Assembly: GCA_008360975.2 (NCBI GenBank)
Contig: CM039210.1
Span: 22,901,007-22,965,006, forward strand
Source of the DNA: Lichenostomus cassidix
Taxonomy: Eukaryota > Chordata > Aves > Passeriformes > Meliphagidae
Direction of reading: 5' to 3'
Length of the DNA: 64,000 nt
This document shows positions 1-10,316 of this stretch, one piece after another. The translations under genes were made by a program, and so were the position numbers. Position 1 is the first letter of the stretch. Each line of letters starts with the position of its first letter. The notes under the pieces were generated by a model that saw only the letters and a program-made list of their open reading frames with translations, was not told where the DNA came from and searched no databases.

Positions 1-268
1 AAATTCTAGCCCCCTTAAATCAGGAGCAGGGCCTGGGGCAGTCAGTATCATCATCTGAAGGTGTGATTGGAGAATTAGAGACCAAAATGCTAATAAGACA
101 GAACTTATAAAAGGTGAAGGGCTAGTGACCTGGTGTCCATTTTGGGTGTAGTCCCCAAGGGGGACTTTGCTTGCCTGAATGTACCTTGAAGGCCTTGAAT
201 AAATTATCTGCTTTTTATACAACTAATTGTTTTGGCCTCTGTTTTCAGGTAGCCTGTTCCAGGCATCA
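1..268 (+). repeat. 5' LTR fragment of old gamma-like provirus G1
   Basis: Runs in from the window edge, so the U3 start is not visible. A TATA-like box lies at 106-112 and an AATAAA polyadenylation signal at 198-203. The fragment ends in CA at 268, two bases before a primer-site-like TGG. The degenerate gag, protease and RT pieces downstream on the same strand make it the likely 5' LTR of G1. It does not visibly resemble the G2 LTR. Confidence 0.55.
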
Positions 269-270
269 GT

Positions 271-288
271 TGGCATCCCAACATTGGA
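271..288 (+). other. primer-binding-site-like sequence of G1
   Basis: Begins TGGCATCCCAACAT two bases after the LTR end, the expected position for a primer binding site. It partly resembles the tRNA-Lys pattern TGGCGCCCAACGTGG with an extra base and changed CpG positions, but the match is too degraded to name the tRNA. Confidence 0.35.
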
Positions 289-613
289 CAGGAAGGTCTC
301 TGCAAATCCCTCTGGGCCCAGTGCAACACCTAGCCATCACCCCCTCTGTCAGCACCTTAGGGGCGGTGGCAGCCTGGAAGGCATTGGAGACCAAGGACCC
401 AACACAGAGGCACGTGAGTAGGCATATAAAGTGGTGTTTTGTGGTGAGATCTCCCACAATTTTTTTTTGTGTAGAAGGAAATGTCCTTCTCAGAGAGGGC
501 TAGGGTTAGTACTGCAGTGGCCAAGTTCAAGTCCTGCACTGCAACACTGAACGTAGGTTCAAGTCCTCTATGTGTGTTACTTCTGTAATCTTTCCCATTT
601 GTAAATGTACACA

Positions 614-1329
614 ATGGGGTGTGTCTCCTCACATAGTAAAAATGAGAAGGAGGAAACCTGTTTTAGTCCTAGGGAAAGAGAAGAAGAAGAAATGGATTTG
701 TTAATACCTTGTCTGAGGGTGGGGCTGCCAGCCATGATGGGCTCTCCCTCACCGCCACTGCTGTGTGGCTATGGTCCGGCCTGCTCGCCTCCAAAGGGGG
801 GCCGGGGAGGCGGGACCCGAGGGCTGTGACATCACTGCCCGGGGCAGTACCGCTTCTGCTGCCACGGTGGGTTGGGGCAGGGGTAGGGTTGAGCCGCTGG
901 GAGAAGCTAATACCGAAGTTGTCACCCTGAGCGGTGCCAGCTCTGCTGCAGCGGTGGGCGGGGGCGGGGTTGAGCCAATTGGTGAAGCTAATGCCGAGGT
1001 TGTCACCCTTAGCGGTGCCACCTCTGCTGCCGCGGTGGGCAGGGGCAGAGTTGAGGAGCTCGGGAAAGCCGATGTCACCCGTGGGGGCGGGAACACAGCT
1101 TCTCGGCACTGCACAATCGCAGTGTCCATAGTAACAAGTTTTGTTTCAGAGCAAGCGGGAAGGAGCTGCTAGCGAGGCGGCCATGCCAGGGGTGTCCCCG
1201 TGTGTGTGTGTTTCCTGCCCTGCTGCGCGGGTCTGAGGGAGTGGGGCTGCTCTGGCTGCCCCTCTCCTCCTTGCTGCCCAGTGGGGAAGCGCTGGGCCCA
1301 AGGAAGGAGAAGTCGTTTTCCAAGCTCCT
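614..1329 (+). pseudogene. gag: G1 gag remnant (MA start and low-complexity region)
   Basis: An ATG at 614 begins MGCVSSHSK, an N-terminus with Gly2 and Cys3 of the kind used for myristoylation and palmitoylation of matrix proteins. It lies about 345 bases after the LTR end, a plausible leader length. The following codons are charged, then the frame decays into a GC-rich region that includes an 81-bp tandem repeat. No major homology region or zinc knuckle is recognisable. Its place between a 5' LTR and a protease remnant on the same strand supports gag. The identification rests on position and the acylation-like start, not on a clear capsid alignment. Confidence 0.4.
849..1091 (+). repeat. 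GC-rich 81-bp tandem repeat, three imperfect copies
   Basis: Three units (about 849-935, 936-1016, 1017-1091) share GCTGC..CGGTGGG..GGGG..GTTGAG and GAAGCTAATRCCGA.GTTGTCACCC. The usual unit is 81 bp, so a frame through it repeats every 27 codons. It sits where the spacer between matrix and capsid is expected in G1 gag. G2 Gag has a comparable proline/glycine-rich repetitive spacer. Confidence 0.7.
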
Positions 1330-1934
1330 TTGGAGCAAGTTGTAGGCAAAGAAAGTCTTACTTCAACAAACACCTTGAAAGGGAAACTGAGTCAAAGTAC
1401 TGTAAGACCTGTCAGTGCCACAGGGGTAAGAAAAATAAGACCTTTTTTCCAACCCTTGAAATATGGATTGAAAAGGCACAGGGAAAGTTGTCAGTTTCTC
1501 TATTTTCCAAATTCTCTTAAGAAAAATTTATGGAAATTTTGCCAAAAGAAGAAAAAAACAGATAGTTTAGGATGGTTCTCTGAATTAATTCCTAAAAATA
1601 CTTTCTCCTACATCCTGGTGAATAAGGAAGGACTCTTTGCTATTACATGGAATAACCCTTAAACACATAAAAAGGGTTAGCTCATCAAAACAGTCCCATC
1701 CAAAGGTTTAATGAACAGCCCAACTATATTCAGAAGTCAGCTGACAAAGAAACTGTAGGACTGGAGAAGGCAGCAGTTGAGAATTGCTGCATTCAACTGG
1801 CAGCTAAAAAGTGCTGCATCTAAGAGCTGTCCCACTGTCAGTCTGTTCTGCGAACACCGACAACAGGTATCTCACGCCATGTTATTAGAACAGGGTAATG
1901 CTATTCTGAAAACCCTTGTTGCCAGTCCTGGTAT
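1330..1934 (+). pseudogene. pol: G1 protease and RT remnant, broken by provirus A1
   Basis: The translation from 1330 aligns by eye with the protease of G2: TLKGKLSQ and RPFFQPL occur in both. At about 1560 it jumps to the RT region that in G2 reads LGWFSVLDLKDAFFS (here LGWFSELIPKNTFSY), so the C-terminal protease and RT N-terminus are deleted. After a stop near 1678 it continues in frame with a degenerate form of the LPQGFKNSPTIF motif, then the connection region. At 1934 the sequence breaks where A1 is inserted, and it resumes at 32,041. Several catalytic residues are lost, so it is an old, dead copy, clearly diverged from G2. Confidence 0.85.
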
Positions 1935-2194
1935 TGTGGCAACACAGATTCTTTCCCACGGGAACTTTTCTTCTTTCTATGTTTTATAAATAAAGTTTTG
2001 TGTTATTGAAACGGTCTTCTGGATATAGGCAGTTCAAGCCTGGCCAATCAGCCTGGCGGGAGGTTTTGAATTGGCCCAATCCAAACAGCCCAATGATGTC
2101 TATATAAATTGCGAAAATAAATAATAAATTCAGAATCCTTTTGATCACCTGAAAGCTCTCGACTCTTCACTCCGCTAGTGGTCCAACAGCGATA
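1935..2194 (+). repeat. A1 5' LTR
   Basis: Begins TGTGGCAACACAG and ends near CAACAGCGATA, where the 3' LTR has the canonical CAACAGCGACA. The 260-bp length matches the sum of the two halves of the interrupted 3' LTR. TATATAAA and AATAAA-type signals occur in the second half. The family resembles the LTRs at 20,611 and 50,768 and those of A2. Confidence 0.9.
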
Positions 2195-2196
2195 TC

Positions 2197-2214
2197 TGGT
2201 GACAACTGACATGT
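2197..2214 (+). other. A1 primer binding site, tRNA-Trp-like
   Basis: TGGTGACAACTGACATGT lies two bases after the LTR. It is a decayed match to the tRNA-Trp site used by alpharetroviruses (TGGTGACCCCGACGTGAT). A2 carries a similar site, which supports the reading. Confidence 0.6.
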
Positions 2215-2301
2215 ACTGCACGCAACTAAGGTACACTGCCCATCCCGTCCTGGGGCCCCCCCCCACCCCCCACCCGCCACATGGTGTAGCTCGGTCTCAG
2301 C

Positions 2302-2846
2302 ATGGCGATGGAGTCTCAAATGCCTAAGGACAAAATTTTGCGAGCCTTCTTGAAGGACCCTTCAGGTGATCCAGCCTCAGGGAAGACGCTGCAGGTGGCC
2401 CGCGATTTACTAATGTGGGTCTCTGAGAATGCAGCCCCAGGGGTCTGGGACATGGACATGGACTGTTCTTCCTGGCTCAGTGTAGGGAAGTCTCTGTACA
2501 AAGTGATGATATTTGGAGACCAGAAAACTATCCGCTTCCACGGAACATAGAGGGAAATTTGGGACGCGTTGAAGGGACAGGAATTTTACAATGCAGAGGT
2601 AGAGGCTTTAAAAGGTCTAGAGTCTCTGCTTTCGGTTGATGAGCGCCGCATGAAAGACGCGCCAACTCAGACCGACCCTGACGTCCCACAGTCCGCAGCG
2701 GATGGAGCCAAAAAGAGCAAATATACTTCTCCAAATCTCTTTCCTACACACAGTTATGTCCATCGAAATGAAACGCTGGCAGAGATGCTGAAGAAAGAAG
2801 GGGCACAGGCTGGCCCTGAGGCACTGGAGGCGGTGGGAGTCCCCCC
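2302..2846 (+). pseudogene. gag: A1 gag, matrix portion
   Basis: Starts at the ATG at 2302 (a second ATG is at 2308). It aligns by eye with A2 Gag: both have DKIL or DGIL near the start, then a tryptophan-rich matrix-like domain and an IWD.LK motif. There is no glycine at position 2, so no myristoylation signal, as in alpharetroviral matrix proteins. A TAG at 2548-2550 interrupts it where A2 has a tryptophan codon. The gene is then cut at 2846 by a class III LTR; the frame resumes near 4491. Confidence 0.8.
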
Positions 2847-4485
2847 CATCTTGGTTTGAAAGACAAGTGTCTGCCAAGAGAGGTTGAACCCTCCCTTAGG
2901 ACAGAGAATGTGATTCTCCCCTCCCTCCGAATTATTTAATTTTGAAAATCAAGGGCTTTCATGCAAAGGTATGGGAAAAGGAATATCAGTTCTTTACTAG
3001 TATCTATAAACAAGCAATAACAATAATAGCAACCACAAATAGAACCAGAAACCAATAGCAGATGACTTGTGAGCTGCTGAGCCTTTTCCCATGTGGTGTA
3101 ATCACAGTTGCAAGCAGCAGGGGCACTGTTGAGCTCCCAGCTGGGCAGGGCAGGTACGATGACTCCCGAGCGGCTGCAGGTGGCGCTGTGGCGCAGGGTC
3201 AGGTCAGCCTCACACAGCTGGTAATGGTGGGCAAGCTGAAGAGCAGCCAGGCAACTCAGAGCAGCAAAAAGCAGGGCGGCAGGGGCAGGAACTGGCTCTC
3301 TCCGGCTAGCTAGCGAGGTAGCAAGGATTTCTGCAGTCACAGCAGACACTGCGGTCTCGTGTGGCAGAGGGGGGGGGGCAGGCGGCAGAGGCAGCCTGAC
3401 TCTCCCGGCAGCAGCTGCGAGAAAACGCAGCCGGGGAAACATGCACTTCCCAGTGGGAAAAAAAGTTGAATCAAAGCTCACCCAGCCAGGAGAAGAAAAA
3501 CAGGGCACAATTGGATTTCCTCTGGTCGCAGCCAAAAGCAAAGAGCAGCCTCTCCTCTCAGCGTCCAAACGAGAGTGAGTGTTTGTCTTGCATGGGAGAG
3601 AGGAGATTTATGTGCTTTTGCAGTTTGACAGGCTTTAAGACAGCTAGTTCCCCAAGACTTAGTCCCGTTCGCAAGATTTTTTGATATCTGGCCGATTTGT
3701 CTAAAAATACCATTTATTTGACACAGAACATAACAAACATACAAACATAGAACAGATTGACACACATAGACACACAATGAATACATAATTCCAACACTAT
3801 GGTAGCTAAAAATGCAATTATGGGGTAAAACCTTGCTTGAACTATAAAGATAGTTAAAAACGCAAGAAATGCTTGCTTGAACGATAATGCAAGTTAAGAA
3901 ATGCTTGCTTGAGCTAGCTGAAATGCAAGTTAAGAAAGGTACTTATAAGTTAGCCGGAATAATACAATTTAGGAAACTCAATGATCTCACCAAATCCAGT
4001 TTTGGAGCTGGGGATACATCAGCGTCCTCACTCAATCCCTCGGGAAGTAACCACAGAGCTTGCGTCCAAACTCAGGGGAGAAAGCTTTTACTTCACGTTC
4101 TATGTAGAAAGCTTCTGATTTTACTGAGTTTTTCGTGGTGTTTTATAGGGAAAAGAGTGTGTATTTGTGGTCACTTGAAAATTATTCACATTCTCTCAGT
4201 GTCTCGCTCTGAGTTCCAGACGCCAGCATTGATAGTCAGGATTAAGCCATTGACTTAATCTGAGCCATCGATCTCGGCTAGCAATCAGGGAGAGAGAGAA
4301 GGGCGGGGGGGGGGGGGGTGTCTGTCCTGCCACAGTGTTCCAACAGCCCGCTCTTCCCTTCCCCTGCCTTGCCCAAACACACCCTTTGCTTCTTACAAAA
4401 GAGTTGATAGCTCTAATCACCCAGCTATTTGTTGCTTAATAACAGTGATGGAGGAAATTTCCAAGGCATCCCCCAACCTCTGACA
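2847..4485 (-). repeat. class III (ERVL) solo LTR inside A1 gag
   Basis: Homologous to the L1 LTRs (for example TTGGTTTGAAAGAC near the left end and CTCTGACA at the right end) but more diverged; its first two bases are mutated. CCCCC flanks both ends (2842-2846 and 4486-4490) as the 5-bp duplication expected for class III. It is much longer than the 900-bp L1 LTR because another LTR-like element sits at about 3580-4334. Confidence 0.85.
3580..4334 (-). repeat. LTR-like element Y nested in the class III LTR
   Basis: Interrupts the class III LTR between the part ending near 3575 and the part resuming near 4345. It starts with TG, ends with CA and resembles 43,056-43,363 (both have CTCAAT.CC..GGGAA and CGAACT/CAAACT-type stretches). 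It contains short repeats of GAAATGCTTGCTTGA and ATGCAAGTTAAGAAA at 3868-3940. I do not see a convincing TSD, so the exact ends and strand are uncertain. Confidence 0.55.
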
Positions 4486-4490
4486 CCCCC

Positions 4491-5974
4491 CCGCCTCCGT
4501 GCAATGGCATGGCCCTGCCCCCACCCCACCCCCGCAAAATCATGCCGATCTGGCCCCCCACCGCGAGCCACCACTACGGGTTGCGGCGGCTAAGCAGGCT
4601 GCCTCGGGGGCGGGGACTGAGAGAGCAGACATGGGTGACGCGGACGCGGCGCGGGCGGGACAGAAACATACCTCAGTTACGTTCAGAACAGCTGCAGACT
4701 TGGGTGCTCCGCCCACCGCGCAGCACCCGGCAGCACTGCCGGCGGTCCCAGCCGCCGCGGAAGTTCTGGGACTCAGTCCTGCAGGGCGGGCTGGATGCGG
4801 GACACTGGGAACTTATAGAGAAAATAGGGATGCCAAAATGACGGGAGGGCTGCAAAACTGCTACAGCAGGTCAGGGTGATGCTAGCTTCCTAGAAGGAGA
4901 CGCTCAGGCTTTTCCGGTGTTTGTGCCTGGCCCGGACTCAGCAGAGAAGAGCAAGCATGCCTCCATTGCATGGAAGGTAGCAAGCGATTTGTCATCCAAG
5001 GTTGCAACCCATGGCATCTCTACTCCCTGTGTCATGCAACTTCTTAGAGTGATAAATAGTGATTTGCTTGCTCCATTTGATATTACATATTTGGCTCTAG
5101 TCTTGTTTCACCCCATGCAATACGGAGCTTTTGAGGACAATTGGAAAATGATGGTTGAAAACCAGATAAAGAACAATATATCCTTGCCTCCTGAGGACCC
5201 TAGGCGCATGATTGGGGCTGACATCCTCATGGGTAGAGGACATTTCACTAACCCCAATGCTCAAGCAGCTTGGGATCCTTGGATCCTGTAGCAAGCCCAA
5301 CAGCTCGGTATGGGAGCCATTGTAAAAACTATAGAGATGATCGCCCCACAGACACGATACTCAAAAATACAGCAGGGGCAATCTGAGATTTTCCTGACCT
5401 TTGTAGAGAAACTAGCAGCAGCTTTGAAAAAGCAGGTGGAAGATAATACACTGAGACAGATATTGTGCAGTTGGCAGGAGACAATGCCAACGACGAGTGT
5501 AGAAGGATCATCAATGCCCTACCGGGGGATCCTTCTGTCACAGACATGGTACAAGCTTGTGCCAGAGTGCAGGCAGACAGTCACGGGAAATCCGTTTTGG
5601 CTGCATTTCTGTTGCCTGGTCAGGAACCCCCTGATCAGGGACAAAAACAGCCCAAAGCTGGGAACAAACAGAAACGAGTCAAATCAAAGCAGAAAGAAAA
5701 TTCAGAGAAAAAGAGAAATTCAGGGACCGAGACTCCTCAATGTAAGAGGTGTGGTAGGCCAGGTCACAGTTCAGACTATTGCAGGTCTCAGTACCATGCA
5801 GATGGTCGACCCCTGTCGGGAAACGTGAAGAGGGGCACAAAAAGGGGGATTTGCCCCCCATCACGACAGTTCCCCCAGAACAGGGCGACTACACAGGCCT
5901 ATCCAGTCAATGTGGAGGCGGCACCCAAGGCTCAGCCTGAGTCAACCCCTACACCGCAGCAACAGTCGTCTTAG
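4491..5974 (+). pseudogene. gag: A1 gag, capsid and nucleocapsid portion
   Basis: The frame resumes after the class III LTR. It contains the segment FWDSVLQGGLDAGHW (A2: FWESVKLGALEAGDW), a capsid-like domain from about 4917, a major-homology-type stretch QGQSEIFLTFVEKL at about 5375-5420, and a nucleocapsid knuckle CKRCGRPGHSSDYC near 5740. Breaks include a TGA at 4839, a TAG at 5289 and a frameshift near 5465. Identity to A2 Gag is only about half by eye, far lower than for pol. The stop at 5972-5974 overlaps the dUTPase frame, which is shifted by -1 as in betaretroviruses. Confidence 0.85.
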
Positions 5975-6171
5975 AATCTGGCAATGCCCATAGGATTCCC
6001 TTGGATGTGTACGGACCCCTAGATCAGGGAGTCGGTGCACTGCCTGTGGCAGGGCCTGAGGCCACCAGCCAAGGGATCCTTGTTCTTCCAGAAGTCATAG
6101 ATGCTGACTTCAAAGGCCAGGTTCATGCTACAGTTTCCACATCAGACCCGCCCCGTCACCATTCCTGAACA
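5953..6171 (+). pseudogene. A1 dUTPase-like domain
   Basis: In the -1 frame relative to the gag end, the reading contains [13 protein letters not shown], which fits the conserved dUTPase motif (P-x-VID-x-D(Y/F)-x-G) found upstream of protease in betaretroviruses. dUTPase hydrolyses dUTP to limit uracil in viral DNA. The frame ends at a TGA at 6169 and the protease follows in another frame, so this copy is broken. A2 and B3 have the same module. Confidence 0.65.
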
Positions 6172-6660
6172 GGCTCACATTGCTCAATTGTTGCCTTGTG
6201 AGTCTTCTGTTCACAGGGTGGACCAGCAAGTTGGCAGAGGTAACAGCACTGAACTGCTGGGACTTCCGCAGGTCTACTGGGCTGTAACTATCTCTAATGA
6301 GTCACCACAGATGACTTTTACCCTCATCATGCCGAAAGCAGGTCCGCATCGAATTTGGATCCGAGGTTTGATTGATACAGGTGCTGATGCAATGATCCTT
6401 TCCTCCACTTCATGGCCTCCTTTGTGGCCTTTATCCCCCGTGGGACCAAATATCGTGGGGCTGGGAGGAACCACACAGAGCCGACCTGTGTTGGTAAAAG
6501 ACCCAGAGGGACACACGGCCACAATCTCACCTTATGTTACTTCAGCTCCAGTTAACCCCAGGGGACAGGATGTGTTGGCAGCTTGGGGGGGGGCGAATCA
6601 AGACAAATTTTTAATAGGGGTCACTGTGTGCAAGGGCGCACTGTATTTCACGCTATCTCT
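6172..6660 (+). pseudogene. pro: A1 aspartic protease
   Basis: The frame open from 6101 to 6826 has the protease active-site motif GLIDTGAD near 6367 and the downstream flap region rich in glycine. The catalytic Asp-Thr-Gly is intact. It continues without interruption into RT. A2 has the same domain with DSGAD in place of DTGAD. Identity to A2 is clearly lower here than downstream in pol. Confidence 0.8.
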
Positions 6661-6921
6661 GAGAAGGCTGACCAAAACACCCATATGGGAACCACAGTGG
6701 CCCCTGCCAAAAGACAAATTAGTCGCCCTTTGTCAGCTGGTTCAGGAGCAACTGCAACAGGGACACATTGAGCCTACTACCAGCCCCTGGAACACCCCTG
6801 TTTTTGTGATTAAGAAAAAATCGTAGAAATGGAGACTGTTGCAAGATCTCCAAAAAGTTAATGCAGTGATGGAAAGTATGGGGAGCATACAGCCTGGCAT
6901 GCCCTCACCTATGATGATTCC
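6661..6921 (+). pseudogene. pol: A1 reverse transcriptase, N-terminal part
   Basis: RT fingers region, recognisable from [25 protein letters not shown] at 6824-6826 interrupts it where A2 has a glycine codon. The domain is cut at 6921 by a solo LTR and resumes at 7323 after the GATTCC duplication. Confidence 0.85.
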
Positions 6922-7316
6922 TGCAGCAGTGCAGAACCGAAAGGCAGCTCTCCCCTGCTGCGGGGGGAGGGCTGCCCCAGAACCGGAACATGCAGGATGG
7001 TCATTCCATGGCCACGAGCTGTGGGACTGGTCAGACGCGGTCCTTGTAGAAGCGTCACAGGTTTAGAAAGGCAGCTGTTTCGTTCCTGGTCTCCATGGTG
7101 TTTTTATTGTGGAAAACAGGGGAGGAGTGGGGAGACTGAGGAGGGGGAAGGGAAGACAAGGGAGGGTACAGGTTCCATACGAGCCCAGAACCAAAGAGAC
7201 CCGTTCTGGATCTTGCTGGGGTTTTTATCTCTAGGGATGGGAGGCGGTCCTGACTCACATCCAGTCAGAAGGGGTCAGGGGGGCGGGATCAGGGACAGGA
7301 AGGAAACGTTACAACA
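6922..7316 (-). repeat. class II solo LTR in A1 RT
   Basis: A 395-bp insertion starting TGCAGCAGTG and ending TTACAACA, flanked by GATTCC (6916-6921 and 7317-7322). Read on the minus strand it starts TGTTGTAACG and carries AATAAA, so it is oriented against A1. A 6-bp duplication fits a class II element. Deleting it plus one duplication restores alignment with A2. Confidence 0.9.
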
Positions 7317-7322
7317 GATTCC

Positions 7323-8145
7323 CACAGAGTGGGAAATCTTGATCGTTAATTTGAAAGACTGTTTTTTCACAATTCCTTTGCACCCCAATGACAGACAAAA
7401 ATTTGCCTTTGCTGTGCATGCAATTTACAAGGCTGAGCCTGTAAAGAGATTTCAATGGAAACTATTGCCACAGGGCATGAAGAATAGCCTGACTATCTGT
7501 CAATGGTATGTCACTCAGGCCTTGTCCAGAATCATTGAGCAGTTTCCTGAGGCACTCTGCTACCATTATATGGATGATATCCTGGTGGCAGCATCCACCC
7601 AGGATGAGTTGCAGAGGTTACAGCCGAGATTGCTCACTGCCCTGCATTCCTATGGGTTGCAAGTGGCTCCGGAGAAAGTTCAACAACAGCCTCCTTGGAA
7701 ATATTTGGGAGTCAAAATTTTGGATCGAACCATACAGCATCAAGAGGTGCAATTCTCAGACTCTATTAAGACCCTGAATGATGCCAAGAAATTGCTGGGT
7801 ATCATCAACTGGTTACGTCCATATTTGGGACTAACCAATGCACAACTTTCCCTACCTTTTAAAATTTTAAAGGGGGACTCTGATCTAAAATCACCTTGGC
7901 AATTGACTCTTGAGGCACCACAGGTGCTGAATGAGGTGCAACAAGCTGTTTCTGCTCATCAGGTTTATCGAGTAGATCCCTCTTCTGATATCACTGTTTT
8001 CATTACTGCTCCAGACCTCCATCCTACAGGCATCATTGGCCAGTGGAACAAACAATGGGATGACCCTTTGCACATCCTGGAATGGGTCTTTTTGCCCCAT
8101 CAGCCAAAAAAGACAGCACCCACATTGTTCGAGTTGATAGCTTGA
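7323..8145 (+). pseudogene. pol: A1 reverse transcriptase, catalytic part
   Basis: RT palm and thumb: [20 protein letters not shown] and the active site YMDD at 7567-7578 are intact. The frame ends at 8145 with the same stop and frameshift as A2: about 100 bases around this lesion are identical in the two copies. RNA- and DNA-directed polymerisation would need a continuous Pol, so the copy is non-functional. By eye it is about 97-98 percent identical to A2 here. Confidence 0.9.
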
Positions 8146-9689
8146 TGATAACTAAATGCCGTTATTGGTGTTTACAATAGATGGCAGCAGGTCCTGCAAC
8201 GATTGTTGTTCCAGTATCAAGGGACAACTTTGAATGGAGCCTTGCTAATAGCGCTCCTTTGCAAAGTGCACTGCAAAGTTTCTCAGGGCAGATTGCTTAT
8301 CACCTGCCCAGCCACAAATTGCTGCAGCTGGCAAATTCAATCAGTCTTACGTTGCAGCCCAAGAACAGTCGGGTGCCAGTTCATGGACCCACCATCTTCA
8401 CAGACGGTTCTGGGAAAACAGGAAAGGCCATTGTTACCTGGAAGGAAGGATCTGAGTGGCAAGTGCTGAAAGGCCACGAGACAGGCTCTGCTCAGTTGGT
8501 TGAATTGAAAGCAGTTGCCATGGCTTTTCAGCGGTTCTCTCAGGTACTTTTGATTTTGGTCACTGACTCTGCTTATGTAGCAGATATAACTAAACATTTA
8601 GATTGTTCACTTCTAAAGGAAGTCAATAATATGGCTCTGTTTTCACTATTGCAAACTTTGTGGAATGCAATTCAAGTTCGAGTGCACCCATATTACATTC
8701 TGCACATTCGAATCCACACCAAATTACCAGGTTTTCTAACAGAAGGCAATGCCAGGGCTGACATGTTAGCCAACCCTGCATGGGTGGCACCTCAGCCTGA
8801 CAAAATTGCACAAGCCAAGGCATCGCACAATTTCTTTCATCAGAGTGCACATACTCTGCAGAAGCAGTTTCAATTGACGCCAACTTAGGCTCGTGACATT
8901 GTCAGTGCTTGTGCTGACTGCCACAGACTCGCTGCACCTCTGCCACCAGGGGTAAACCCCAGAGGCCTAAAGGCCTTGCAGCTTTGGCAGACGGATGTAA
9001 CACACATCCCTGAGTTTGGCCTAGTCAAGTATATTCATGTGTCTATTGACACTTTCTCCTCAGCTATGTGGGTGACTGCTCATACTGGAGAAAAAAGTCG
9101 TGATGCCACTGCCCATTGGAAATTAGCCTTCTCGATCCTGGGAGTGCCAGCCACTATGAAAACTGACAATAGTCCTGCCTACGCCTCGCAGAACACACAG
9201 CAGTTCTTACACCTATGGGGTGTAGACCATAAATTCGGTATTCTGCGTTCTCCTACTGGCCAAGCCATTGTTAAACACACTCATGGTGCTTTGAAGCGTG
9301 TCTTGGAAAGGCAAAAAGGGGGAATGCATGGGGAAACCCCACACAGCTGGTTGGAAAAAGCTTTGTATACAATTAATCACCTTACAGTGCCACCGAATTC
9401 GAATAATCCTGTGATTTTGAACCATTTTCTCTCATTGCAGTCATCAGGCGAGTTGCGTTTGCCCTGGGCGAAGGTCTGGTTTTGGAACCTACTTACTAAC
9501 ACCTTGGAAGGCCCGCATGAGCTTATTGCTTGGGGTCGTGGGTATGCTTGCGTTTCCACAGATACTGGGGTATGATGGCTGCCTGCAAAATGCGTTCGCC
9601 CTGACCTGCTGCTCCAGAGACAGAACCGGAAACCTCAAAATAACAACCAGAATGCAGAACACCAACCAAGTGATCCTTCTGATGATGAC
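8146..9689 (+). pseudogene. pol: A1 RNase H and integrase
   Basis: A frame from 8181 carries RNase H residues in FTDGSG, ELKAV and VTDSAY. It is followed by an integrase with an HHCC-type region, which a TAG at 8886-8888 crosses. The next frame from 8976 holds the catalytic core: WQTDVTH and KTDNSPAY supply the two aspartates. The expected glutamate is lysine (AIVKH; A2 has AIVER), a G-to-A change that should abolish strand transfer. The C-terminal domain ends around 9575 and the tail is cut by an LTR at 9690. RNase H is near-identical to A2; integrase less so. Confidence 0.88.
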
Positions 9690-10200
9690 TGTGTTGGTTT
9701 GAAAACAAACCAGTGGGAGATCACAAGTCAAGATTGAAATTAAAAATAAGTGAAATAATACAAGCAAAAGCACTGACCAAGTCAGATACAACCTAACACC
9801 CTGTTAGGGTGGTAGTAGCAGTCCAACTGAAGTAGTCCAGTTGAAGCGGTGATCCTGTGAAGGTCTAGTCTCCAGCTGAAGATCCAGTGGTAGCTCTGGT
9901 CCTCTGGGAACCCAGTAGACAGGGCTAGCTCAGGCAGTTCCAAGGCCAGGTTATATCCATGTGGGAACACCTGGTTCCTCCCTCCTGGGCAGAGCATCCC
10001 ACAATGGGATGAGATAAGTCCATGAGTCACACGGTGGGTCCCTGATGGCCCATTGCCTGTCATGCGGGGTGGGTCATTAGCAGCTGATAATAGCTAACGG
10101 ATGGCCCATTGCCTGTCATCCGGAGTGGGTGATAGCAGCTAATGGCCCACAGCTGGTGGTAATAGAATACTTAACTACATCTATATTGCAACCTAGGACA
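9690..10200. repeat. solo LTR with 5-bp duplication, downstream of A1 integrase
   Basis: Starts TGTGTTGGTTTGAAAAC and ends CCTAGGACA, flanked by ATGAC (9685-9689 and 10,201-10,205). The 5-bp duplication suggests class III or a related group. It contains a partial internal duplication of GATGGCCCATTGCCTGTCAT (two copies, about 10,043-10,130). Orientation is not certain; I saw no clear AATAAA. Confidence 0.8.
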
Positions 10201-10205
10201 ATGAC

Positions 10206-10316
10206 CAAGACACCAACCATCAGGAAGGCGGTCCTTCCACAAGCAGAGACTGAAATTTAAGTTTTTATTGAGTCAGAAAGCACAGAATTTGAAAGCATGT
10301 TTTAACTGAATTATAG
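10206..10316 (+). other. A1 3' region between integrase and provirus K
   Basis: Matches the A2 region at about 50,080-50,130 (CTTCCACAAGCAGAGACTGAA is shared). No env reading frame is present. It ends with TTATAG, the target duplication of K, and resumes at 25,890. Confidence 0.8.

Noticed and set aside
171..503. 110-codon ORF over the G1 LTR and leader
   Set aside because: Crosses polyadenylation signal and primer site; no protein similarity.
2041..2266. host gene start after A1 LTR
   Set aside because: Region is LTR end, primer site and gag leader.
6997..7322. N-terminal extension of A1 RT
   Set aside because: Open frame runs through the inserted solo LTR (6922-7316); A2 shows the uninterrupted RT.
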